The translations under genes were made by a program, and so were the position numbers. Below the pieces are notes generated by a model. It was not told the origin of the DNA. It searched no databases and worked only from the letters and a program-made list of their open reading frames with translations. 5,288 nt of DNA from contig SKWJ01000327.1 in assembly GCA_007128995.1 (NCBI GenBank), positions 1 through 5,288 of the forward strand, in the 5' to 3' direction. The DNA comes from Paracoccaceae bacterium. Lineage in GTDB: Bacteria > Pseudomonadota > Alphaproteobacteria > Rhodobacterales > Rhodobacteraceae. Within the stretch, counting starts at the first letter, position 1, and each line of letters begins with the position of its first letter. Shown here piece after piece: positions 1-5,227 of this stretch.

Positions 1-255
1 ATACCAGCAGCGATTGATGGACGAGACGACCACCGCAATCATCTCGCGCTCAAGCTTGCTCAGCCCACTGTTTCCCAGCATCAGATCATTATACATCGCA
101 ACGAATGCGTCAAATTTGCCAATATCGAACAGATAAGCGCGCAGCACATTCGGCACGAAGCCGATCTTCTCTTCGCACAGCGCCAGATAGGCAGATGTCC
201 GTTCCGGCAGGTCTGCTGTGGCTGGCAGTTCAAGCGCGGTGATTTTCTCGCTCAT
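1..255 (-). CDS. AhpD-like peroxidase-related protein (carboxymuconolactone decarboxylase fold), N-terminal part, truncated by the window edge
   Basis: The first 85 codons are visible, starting at ATG 255-253 and running off the left edge in frame. The protein begins MSEKITALELP. It contains the stretches KIGFVPNVLRAY (about residues 30-41) and GLSKLEREMIAVVVSSINRC (64-83), which are typical of the 'uncharacterized peroxidase-related enzyme' branch of the AhpD/CMD family. In AhpD-type proteins a CxxC pair in the helix after this motif is the redox-active site. Here the first cysteine is C83, followed by W84 and Y85, so the second cysteine would be residue 86, just outside the window. By family knowledge it would be a small cytoplasmic helical protein with possible thiol peroxidase or disulfide-reductase activity; its real substrate is unknown. 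The start lies inside the end of the upstream acetyltransferase gene (26-bp overlap), with a GGGAG stretch about 11 nt upstream. Translational coupling is therefore likely. Family assignment is confident, function is not. Confidence 0.88.
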   Translation of the reverse strand, partial: MSEKITALELPATADLPERTSAYLALCEEKIGFVPNVLRAYLFDIGKFDAFVAMYNDLMLGNSGLSKLEREMIAVVVSSINRCWY

Positions 256-970
256 GCTCTGTCTTCTCCCTGTAATGGTAACGCGCGGCAACCTCCATCC
301 CGATGCAAGAGTACAAGGTGCGGGCGGGGGTGTTTGTTTCGGTGACGGCAAGGGCCAGCCACCGGGCGCCGTGGGATTGTGCCCAATGGGCGGCCCCGCG
401 CAGGATCAGCGCGCCGACCCCCTTGCGCCGGTGCAAAGGCAACACTTCGACGGCATGCAGCATTGCCAGATCACCATGCAATGCGCAAAAACCCACCCCG
501 GCCGCACGATCGTCAATGCGCGCAACAAATCCCGTCTTCGCGCCCTGCGCGCGCGCCATCACGGCAAGGCGCGCGGGGCCAATCCCGCCTGTCGCCCAGA
601 TATCACGCATGATCGCGAGCGGCGGCCACAGGGGAAACAGGCTGACCGGGCCGGGCTTGCGCGCAAGTTTCGCAACCGGGGCCAGATAGATCAGGGTCGG
701 GTCAAGAATGCGGTAGCCCTGTCCGGCAAGCTGCGCATCTATCACAGCATCCCCCGCCCCAAGCCGGAACAGCGGCACTTGCCCGCGCCTGCGCATTTCT
801 GCTTCGGCCAGCGTGATGTCAGAATCCGGGCGCAGCGGGCTGGTTGCCGAGACACGTTTGCCCCCACCCGCCCCCTCCCGCAGAAGCCATCCATCAACGT
901 CACGAGAGGATTTCGCAGGCCATGTCGTATCCAGCGCAGAAAACAACTCCGCAGGATCTGGCAGGTTCAC
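230..970 (-). CDS. GNAT family N-acetyltransferase
   Basis: This is a 246-residue protein starting at GTG 970-968. The frame stays open upstream to 1318, but that extension lies over the CinA-like gene and reads as low-complexity arginine/glycine-rich sequence, so it is rejected. The GTG overlaps the TGA of the upstream gene (GTGA) and has a GAGG seven bases before it. The C-terminal half carries the GNAT fold. A beta-strand region GFVARIDDRAAGVGF precedes LHAVEVLPLHRRKGVGALIL, which contains the acetyl-CoA pyrophosphate-binding motif A (RRKGVG, residues 181-186). Motif B follows as NTPARTLYSCIGMEVAARYHY (from N213), with a Tyr (Y220) where many GNATs place their general acid. The N-terminal ~100 residues have no motif I recognise. 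Known for the family: transfer of an acetyl group from acetyl-CoA to an amine. The substrate cannot be predicted. The last eight codons overlap the start of the AhpD-like gene. Confidence 0.9.
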   Translation of the reverse strand: MNLPDPAELFSALDTTWPAKSSRDVDGWLLREGAGGGKRVSATSPLRPDSDITLAEAEMRRRGQVPLFRLGAGDAVIDAQLAGQGYRILDPTLIYLAPVAKLARKPGPVSLFPLWPPLAIMRDIWATGGIGPARLAVMARAQGAKTGFVARIDDRAAGVGFCALHGDLAMLHAVEVLPLHRRKGVGALILRGAAHWAQSHGARWLALAVTETNTPARTLYSCIGMEVAARYHYREKTEHERENHRA

Positions 971-1698
971 GCCACAGCCTCGGGGAACAGCCCGGCAAGA
1001 CGGACCATCGCGGCATCGACCTGTGCCTTTTCTTCCCCACGGATAACGACGGTCGCGCCATAGGCGCCGTTGCGTTCGAACGGATAGCATCCGATGGAAA
1101 GTTGCGGGAAGCTTTGCGCAAGGGCTTGCAGATCGGCTGCGATCTCGCCCTCGCCACGCGGGATGGTCAGGTTCTGGCTGTAAAGTGCCGCGCCGCGTTC
1201 CAGTTGTGGCAGAAGTTCGGCCACCATGGCCTGAAACACCGCCGGAACCCCCGCCATGACATACACATTCCCCAACGAGAAGCCGGGTGCGGCCGATACC
1301 GGGTTTTCGATCAGGCATGCGCCATCGGGGATGCGCGCCATGCGCAGGCGGGCTGCGTTCAATTCCAGCCCGGTGCGGGCATAATGCTCTGTCAGAAGCG
1401 CGCGGGCATCCTCGCGTATGCCCAGCGTCACGCCAAAGGCATCGGCCACGGCATCGGCGGTGATGTCATCATGCGTCGGGCCGATCCCGCCGGATGTAAA
1501 GACATGGTCATGGGACTTGCGCAGCGCGTTGAGCGCTGAAACGATCCGGTCATGCTGATCAGAGACGATGCGCACCTCGGTCAGGTTTATCCCGGCCTGA
1601 GACAACTCTCCTGCAAGATAATGCATGTTGGCATCGCGGGTGCGCCCCGACAGGATCTCATCTCCGATCACGAGCATGGCGGCAGTAGGGTTGGGCAT
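967..1698 (-). CDS. CinA/MoaB-like molybdopterin-binding domain protein (short form)
   Basis: This is a 243-residue protein starting MPNPTAAMLVIGDEILSG. The ATG at 1698-1696 is preceded by GGAGAG with about five bases spacing. The frame is open further upstream to 1806, but that part has no ribosome site and looks non-coding. The MoCF_biosynth/CinA N-terminal domain is clear: IGDEILSGRTRDAN (residues 11-24) and TSGGIGPTHDDIT (68-80), the classic GGxGPTxDD signature of the MoaB/Mog/CinA/MoeA fold that binds molybdopterin-like or nucleotide ligands. The protein stops about 70 residues after the core domain. It therefore lacks the C-terminal CinA amidohydrolase domain (NMN deamidase) found in full-length CinA of about 400 residues. 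Databases often label such proteins 'competence/damage-inducible protein A'; that name says little about function. Known for related COG1058 domains: pyrophosphatase activity on ADP-ribose-type substrates. Whether this copy is catalytic is inference. Its stop overlaps the acetyltransferase start. Confidence 0.9.
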   Translation of the reverse strand: MPNPTAAMLVIGDEILSGRTRDANMHYLAGELSQAGINLTEVRIVSDQHDRIVSALNALRKSHDHVFTSGGIGPTHDDITADAVADAFGVTLGIREDARALLTEHYARTGLELNAARLRMARIPDGACLIENPVSAAPGFSLGNVYVMAGVPAVFQAMVAELLPQLERGAALYSQNLTIPRGEGEIAADLQALAQSFPQLSIGCYPFERNGAYGATVVIRGEEKAQVDAAMVRLAGLFPEAVA

Positions 1699-1728
1699 GG
1701 ACACTCTCCGTGGCGGAACTTTGCCCAA

Positions 1729-1757
1729 GGTATAGAAGCGCGCTGCGGCGCTTCCAA
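1729..1757 (-). promoter_or_regulatory. Candidate sigma-70-type promoter for the CinA-like/GNAT/AhpD-like cluster
   Basis: On the minus strand a TTGGAA hexamer (1757-1752) is separated by exactly 17 bases from TATACC (1734-1729). It lies 31 bp upstream of the CinA-like ATG, which would give a leader of roughly 24 nt that includes the GGAGAG ribosome site. The match to TTGACA/TATAAT is 4 of 6 in each box, which is fair but not strong. The position in the gap between the DUF2189 gene and the cluster fits. Prediction only. Confidence 0.4.
1735..1754. repeat. Perfect 7-bp inverted repeat inside the candidate promoter spacer
   Basis: GAAGCGC (1735-1741) and GCGCTTC (1748-1754) form a perfect palindrome around a 6-base centre. 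It fills the spacer of the candidate promoter and overlaps part of its -35 box. It could be a repressor site. It could instead be a hairpin at the 3' end of the DUF2189 transcript, whose stop is about 60 bp upstream, but the T-poor TATACC that follows does not make a good intrinsic terminator. The repeat is seen directly; its role is inferred. Confidence 0.45.
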
Positions 1758-1815
1758 GCCCTCTCGCAGGAAGGGGTGATGCGGGCGCAGGATCTGACGA
1801 CCGCAAAACGCCCGT

Positions 1816-2595
1816 TCAGGCCGGTGCGCCGACTGCGCGGCGATAGATATGCCAGGTTGCGTGACCGAGGATTGGCAAGATGATGAACAGGCCCAGAAAC
1901 AGCGGGATCATTGCCACAAAAAGCCCGACAGCGATCAGCGCCGCCCATTTCAGCATCACTTGCGGGTTAGAGCGCACGGTTTCCATGCTGACTATGATCG
2001 CAGTCACGAAATCCACATCGCGGTCCATAAGCATCGGCAGGCTGACAACCGTGATGGCAAAAAGCGTCAACGCGACAAGGGCGCCCACAATGCTGCCGAC
2101 AAGCAGCATCATGATGCCTGCGCCCGATCCCAGCAAGGCGAGTGATTCGGTGCCAATTCCGGATTGCGCCATGAATATGGCAAAAATCCCCCTTGCAAGA
2201 ATGATCCAGAAGCCGAAGACAAGCAGGACAACAACCCCCATGACCAGCAACTGTTCATCGCCACGCCCCCGCAAGGCCCCGAGGATCGCGCCAGTGTCCA
2301 TCTTCTCACCCGCCTCACGCCGGCGGCTGACTTCGTAAAGGCCAACTGCCGCAAAAGGCGCGAAGAGCGGGAAGCCCGCTGCAATCGGGATGAACCAGGC
2401 AGCCTCTCCGCGGGCGAACAGGCCAAAATACAGTAGCAGCCCCCCCACCACATAGAAGGCGGCAAAGAACAATCCGTATCCGGGATGGGCCTTGAAATCA
2501 CTCCACCCTGCGCGCAAGGCCGCGCGCAGATCATCCTGTGTAAGATCGCCCGCTATTTCGACAGGTGCGGCCTCGGCTTGTTGAACAATACTCAT
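1816..2595 (-). CDS. DUF2189 family integral membrane protein
   Basis: This is a 259-residue protein. I chose ATG 2595-2593 (MSIVQQAEAAP) because GGGGAGAG sits about five bases upstream; a start five codons earlier has no such site. A soluble N-terminus of about 40 residues includes LTQDDLRAALRAGWSDFKAHP. Hydrophobic segments follow at roughly 41-60, 66-87, 116-142, 158-187 and 215-243, some long enough to be two helices, so about six membrane passes are likely. The start of the hydrophobic core, the LPMLMDRDVDFVTAI segment (186-200) with SMETVRSNP after it, and the ending ILGHATWHIYRRAV are typical of the DUF2189 family of alphaproteobacteria and related groups. The function of the family is unknown to me. 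The protein has no signal peptide and is presumably in the inner membrane. It stands alone with gaps of about 120 bp on both sides, so co-transcription with either neighbour is possible but not shown. Confidence 0.88.
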   Translation of the reverse strand: MSIVQQAEAAPVEIAGDLTQDDLRAALRAGWSDFKAHPGYGLFFAAFYVVGGLLLYFGLFARGEAAWFIPIAAGFPLFAPFAAVGLYEVSRRREAGEKMDTGAILGALRGRGDEQLLVMGVVVLLVFGFWIILARGIFAIFMAQSGIGTESLALLGSGAGIMMLLVGSIVGALVALTLFAITVVSLPMLMDRDVDFVTAIIVSMETVRSNPQVMLKWAALIAVGLFVAMIPLFLGLFIILPILGHATWHIYRRAVGAPA

Positions 2596-2625
2596 GAACG
2601 CTCTCCCCAAAAATGCCTAGGGAAA

Positions 2626-2646
2626 GCGTGCCAAACCTTGGCGCAC
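2626..2646 (-). other. Imperfect stem-loop in the gap after the FMN reductase gene
   Basis: Arms at 2626-2634 and 2638-2646 pair around a 3-base loop. The inner five pairs are perfect (GCCAA/TTGGC); the outer part has one mismatch and one wobble-type pair. The stem lies about 75 bp past the FMN reductase stop. Read on the minus strand, a short T-run appears only about 10 bases further on, beyond TTTCCCTAGGCA. It could be a weak terminator or a leader structure of the DUF2189 transcript. The remainder of the 2596-2718 gap shows no gene. Confidence 0.2.
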
Positions 2647-2680
2647 AGTGCAAGAATTTCAGCGCGGCGGCAGGATAAAA

Positions 2681-2702
2681 CTGTCGCTCAAAGCGCTGTC
2701 GC
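2681..2702. repeat. Short direct repeat CTGTCGC, 15-bp spacing
   Basis: CTGTCGC occurs at 2681-2687 and again at 2696-2702, about 86-107 bp upstream of the DUF2189 start and just past the FMN reductase stop. The second copy continues into the 8-bp palindrome GTCGCGAC (2698-2705). Paired heptamers at 15 bp could be chance in a GC-rich gap. I report them because the sequence shows them exactly, without claiming a role. Confidence 0.2.
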
Positions 2703-2718
2703 GACTGGCCGACAATGC

Positions 2719-3255
2719 CTAACCCCCCGCGGCCTTGCGCAAGCCCTGCATCAGTTCCTCTAGCAGCTTTGCCGCTCTCTCATCGCTCAATGCGCCATCG
2801 GCGCCAAAGGCATTTGCCGGGCTGGCGACCATCACCTCTGGCCCCTGCAACAGGTTCGGCCGAAAGGCGACCATCATCAGGCGCAGGGCAAATTGTGTGC
2901 GCTCGCCCCCGGCGCGCCCGCCAGCGGCCGACACGATCGCAACAGGCTTGTCCCTCCAGGGGGCGCCGCCCCTGCTCAGCCAGTCAAGGGCGTTCTTCAG
3001 CACGCCGGGCGGGGCCTTGTTGTATTCGGGGCAGGCGATGACCACGGCATCCGCCTCTGCCACAAGCGATTTCAAAGCTGTCACTTCTGCCGGTATTCCC
3101 TTGGCTTCCAGGTCTTCATCAAACAGCGGCAAGCGCAGATCACCTTCCCGGAACTGTGCCGGGCCAAAGGCTTCTTTTGCGGCATAGAGCAGTTTTCGAT
3201 TCCACGACTCCTGCCGCAGCGATCCGCATAATCCCACCAGTTTCAATTCGGTCAT
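2719..3255 (-). CDS. NADPH-dependent FMN reductase (ChrR/YieF-like flavodoxin-fold quinone/azo/chromate reductase family)
   Basis: This is a 178-residue protein, close to the usual 175-190 of the NADPH-dependent FMN reductase family. After the first beta-strand (LKLVGLC) comes GSLRQESWN (11-19), the FMN phosphate-binding loop. PEYNKAPPGVLKNALDW (76-92) is the second FMN-binding signature, close to the family's PEYN-x-S-x-PG-x-LKNA-x-DW consensus. A glycine-rich AAGGRAGGERTQF segment (110-122) follows. Such proteins are usually cytoplasmic dimers that bind FMN and reduce quinones, azo dyes, chromate or other electrophiles with NAD(P)H; the physiological substrate here cannot be told. I chose ATG 3255-3253 because GGAGG lies four bases upstream. 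An in-frame GTG at 3282 would add nine charged residues (MDKKDDGGD) not expected before the first strand. The gene is divergent from the ThDP enzyme across a 125-bp region with an operator-like palindrome, so the two may share regulation. Confidence 0.93.
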   Translation of the reverse strand: MTELKLVGLCGSLRQESWNRKLLYAAKEAFGPAQFREGDLRLPLFDEDLEAKGIPAEVTALKSLVAEADAVVIACPEYNKAPPGVLKNALDWLSRGGAPWRDKPVAIVSAAGGRAGGERTQFALRLMMVAFRPNLLQGPEVMVASPANAFGADGALSDERAAKLLEELMQGLRKAAGG

Positions 3256-3318
3256 ATCGCCTCCGTCATCTTTTTTGTCCACCTAAGCTTGCGGAACCGA
3301 AAAGCAATCTGGGTGGTT

Positions 3319-3351
3319 GTGCCCGGTGATGTATTCTCTCACACTGGGCAC
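3319..3351. promoter_or_regulatory. Operator-like inverted repeat in the divergent intergenic region
   Basis: GTGCCCGGTG (3319-3328) and CACTGGGCAC (3342-3351) are inverted copies with 9 of 10 positions matching, separated by 13 bases. The outer six bases, GTGCCC/GGGCAC, match perfectly. A possible -10 box for the plus-strand gene, TATTCT (3332-3337), lies in the centre, with no good -35 hexamer 16-18 bp upstream. That would place a start near 3344 and a leader of about 37 nt. The palindrome sits between the FMN reductase and ThDP enzyme genes. It is what one expects of a dimeric repressor or activator site, though no regulator gene is in the window. An RNA hairpin in the leader is an alternative, but part of the repeat would be upstream of the inferred start. 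Confidence 0.45.
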
Positions 3352-3380
3352 GCGAAAAAGGCAATCTTGAAGGAGCAGGC

Positions 3381-5036
3381 ATGGCCAGACGTCATGGTGG
3401 ACAGATACTTGTAGATCAGTTGAAGGCGCAGGGCGTGCGCCGCGTGTTCTCGGTCCCCGGCGAAAGTTTTCTGGCCGCACTGGACGGTCTTTACGAATCG
3501 GGTATCGAGAATGTCGTCTGTCGCCATGAAGGCGGCGCCTGCATGATGGCCGAAGCACATGCCAAACTGACCGGCGCGCCCGGTGTTGTGTTTGTCACCC
3601 GCGGACCGGGGGCGACAAATGCCTCCAGTGGCATCCATGTCGCGCGGCAGGATTCAACGCCGCTGATCATGTTCGTGGGCCAGATCGACAACCGCCACCG
3701 TGACCGCGAGGCCTTTCAGGAAGTCAATTACCGCGAGTTCTTCAAGCCAGTCGCGAAATGGGCCGCCGAGATTGATCATACCGACCGCTTGCCCGAATAT
3801 ATCAGCCGCGCCTTTCATCTGGCGCAATCAGGCCGTCCCGGCCCCGTGGTGCTGGCGCTGCCCGAAAATATCCTCTCGGCCGAGGCCGAGGTTGCCGATC
3901 TGCCCGCGCTTGCCCCAACACCGCCATCCGTCTGTTCCGAACAGCTTGATGCCGTGCAGGCCATGCTGTGCAAGGCCAAGCGCCCATTGGTGATTGCGGG
4001 CGGGTCTGTCTGGACATCTGAGACAGCCAAGGCGCTGGGCCAGTTTGCCGAAAACTTTGGCCTGCCGGTCTGTGTCACGTTTCGGCGGATGGACCGGATC
4101 GACAACCGGCACCCGAATTACGCTGGCGATCTGGCGGTCGGGATGAACCCGAAACTCGCCCAGCGTCTGCGCGATGCTGATTGCCTGCTTGTGCTTGGGT
4201 CGCGCCTTGGCGATATCGCGACTGGCAGCTATGAGCTGGTGGACCCGGCCAGACCGGACAAGACCATCATCCATATCCACCCCGACCCGGACGAGCTTGG
4301 CCGGGTGTTCCGACCAGATCTTGCACTTGCGGCACCTGCGGTTGACGTCATTGCAAAGCTCAGCCAACGTGCCGCGCCCGCCCATCCGGACTGGGCCGAC
4401 TGGACCCGCGCCGCGCATGCCGATTATCTGGAATGGGTGACCCCGCGCGAAACGCCGGGGGCTGTAAAACTTGAACAGGTCATCCATCAGTTGTCCGACC
4501 ATCTGCCCGAAGACGCGATCGTGACAAACGGGGCCGGAAACTACGCGGCCTTTCTGCACCGCTACCTGCGCGCAAGGGCGTTTCCGGGCCATCTGGCACC
4601 CACTTCGGGATCGATGGGTTATGGCTTTCCTGCCGCGATTGCCGCCAAGCTGCAGCACCCCGAGCGCGCCGTGATCTGCTTTGCCGGGGATGGGTGTTTC
4701 CAGATGACACTGAACGAGATGTCGACCGCGCGCCAATACGGTGCGCATGTCATCGTGATTGTCTGCAACAACGGGCAATACGGCACGATCCGCATGCATC
4801 AGGAAAAAACCTATCCGGGCCGGGTCAGTGGGACGCAGATGTTCAACCCCGATTATGCGGCGCTGGCGCGCGCCTATGGTGCATATGGCGAACGGGTGGA
4901 AACAACCGAGGCATTCCTGCCTGCGTTTGAGCGCGCTCAGGCCGCAGCCGCGCCTGCCATCATTGAACTGGTGCTCGACCCGGATGCGCTTTCGCCGGGA
5001 TTGACCGTGGCTGATGCTCAGGCGCTGGCGCGCTGA
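3381..5036 (+). CDS. Thiamine diphosphate-dependent enzyme, acetolactate synthase-like (substrate unassigned)
   Basis: A 551-residue protein, the usual length of the AHAS/POX/benzoylformate decarboxylase superfamily. ATG 3381 has AAGGAG five bases upstream. It has three domains. The N-terminal PYR domain (about 1-170) has VFSVPGESF and the catalytic glutamate E50 in RHEGGACMMAEAHAK. The central Rossmann-like domain (about 190-325) includes RPLVIAGGSVW and VLGSRLGDIATGSY. The C-terminal PP domain (about 360-530) has SGSMGYGFPAA (M412 at the ThDP V-conformation position) and the Mg-ThDP motif from G436-D437-G438 to N463-N464. It should decarboxylate a 2-oxo acid or related substrate, or ligate carbonyl compounds. 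Against true biosynthetic acetolactate synthase: HEGGA replaces the usual HEQGA, and IRMHQE replaces the segment where AHAS has the substrate-selecting tryptophan (QWQ). No ilvN-like small subunit follows. It is thus better called an AHAS-like ThDP enzyme than ilvB. It is divergent from an FMN reductase, with no downstream partner on its strand. Confidence 0.93.
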   Translation: MARRHGGQILVDQLKAQGVRRVFSVPGESFLAALDGLYESGIENVVCRHEGGACMMAEAHAKLTGAPGVVFVTRGPGATNASSGIHVARQDSTPLIMFVGQIDNRHRDREAFQEVNYREFFKPVAKWAAEIDHTDRLPEYISRAFHLAQSGRPGPVVLALPENILSAEAEVADLPALAPTPPSVCSEQLDAVQAMLCKAKRPLVIAGGSVWTSETAKALGQFAENFGLPVCVTFRRMDRIDNRHPNYAGDLAVGMNPKLAQRLRDADCLLVLGSRLGDIATGSYELVDPARPDKTIIHIHPDPDELGRVFRPDLALAAPAVDVIAKLSQRAAPAHPDWADWTRAAHADYLEWVTPRETPGAVKLEQVIHQLSDHLPEDAIVTNGAGNYAAFLHRYLRARAFPGHLAPTSGSMGYGFPAAIAAKLQHPERAVICFAGDGCFQMTLNEMSTARQYGAHVIVIVCNNGQYGTIRMHQEKTYPGRVSGTQMFNPDYAALARAYGAYGERVETTEAFLPAFERAQAAAAPAIIELVLDPDALSPGLTVADAQALAR

Positions 5037-5042
5037 TCTGCG

Positions 5043-5056
5043 CCTTCTGACGAAGG
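5043..5056 (+). other. Small stem-loop just after the ThDP enzyme stop codon
   Basis: CCTTC (5043-5047) and GAAGG (5052-5056) pair perfectly around TGAC, starting six bases after the stop codon. No T-run follows, so it is not an intrinsic terminator by itself. It might protect the 3' end of the message or be chance. Confidence 0.25.
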
Positions 5057-5115
5057 ATACTGACGGACGGTTCGCTAGAGGGGTTCCCGAACAGGTTGAG
5101 GCAGCAAAACCAAAT

Positions 5116-5148
5116 CGCGCGGCGGGCTGACGCCCTTTATTCCGCGCG
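5116..5148. terminator. Nested inverted repeats, candidate terminator between convergent genes
   Basis: An outer perfect 7-bp inverted repeat, CGCGCGG (5116-5122) and CCGCGCG (5142-5148), encloses an inner hairpin GGGC-TGAC-GCCC (5124-5135) followed by TTTATT (5136-5141). Read on the plus strand, the inner stem plus TTTATT resembles a short intrinsic terminator about 90 bp after the ThDP gene. Read on the minus strand, the outer stem is followed by ATTTGGTTTT. The two stems are compatible with each other and could act in both directions. The inner stem has only four pairs, so strength is doubtful. The rest of 5037-5227 shows no gene I can support. Confidence 0.35.
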
Positions 5149-5208
5149 TGAAAAAGCAGGCATACGACTGCAAAATCCCGCATAACCGTGTGTCTCGACC
5201 CCCCACCG

Positions 5209-5226
5209 CCTCGGGCGAAGCCGGGG
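5209..5226. other. GC-rich stem-loop with a GCGAAGC centre
   Basis: CCTCGGGC (5209-5216) pairs imperfectly with GCCGGGG (5220-5226) around GAA. The core GCGAAGC (5215-5221) is known as an unusually stable DNA mini-hairpin. It lies directly beyond the stop codon of the likely minus-strand gene at the right edge. There is no T-run on either side, so calling it a terminator would be a guess. Confidence 0.25.
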
Positions 5227-5227
5227 T

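Noticed and set aside
971..1318. N-terminal extension of the acetyltransferase frame
   Set aside because: The extra 116 codons lie entirely over the CinA-like gene and are low-complexity. The GTG at 970 with GAGG upstream and a GTGA overlap is the better start.
218..1539. Plus-strand open frames of 281 and 231 codons opposite the GNAT and CinA-like genes
   Set aside because: Their translations are arginine/proline-rich and motif-free, while the minus strand encodes recognisable domains in the same interval.
2612..2721. Two copies of AATGCCTA (2612-2619 and 2714-2721) bracketing the gap upstream of the DUF2189 gene, like target-site duplications
   Set aside because: The roughly 94-bp interval between them has no inverted-repeat ends or other transposon feature, and one copy overlaps the FMN reductase stop. 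Chance is the simpler explanation.
3256..3282. Upstream GTG start of the FMN reductase, adding MDKKDDGGD
   Set aside because: It has no good ribosome site, whereas GGAGG precedes the ATG at 3255. The extension is charged and not expected before the first beta-strand, though it cannot be fully excluded.
3828..5183. A 451-codon open frame on the minus strand antisense to the ThDP enzyme gene
   Set aside because: The translation is rich in Arg, Gly, His and Cys without family motifs. The plus strand has an unmistakable ThDP enzyme with a ribosome site over the same bases. Long antisense open frames are common in GC-rich DNA.
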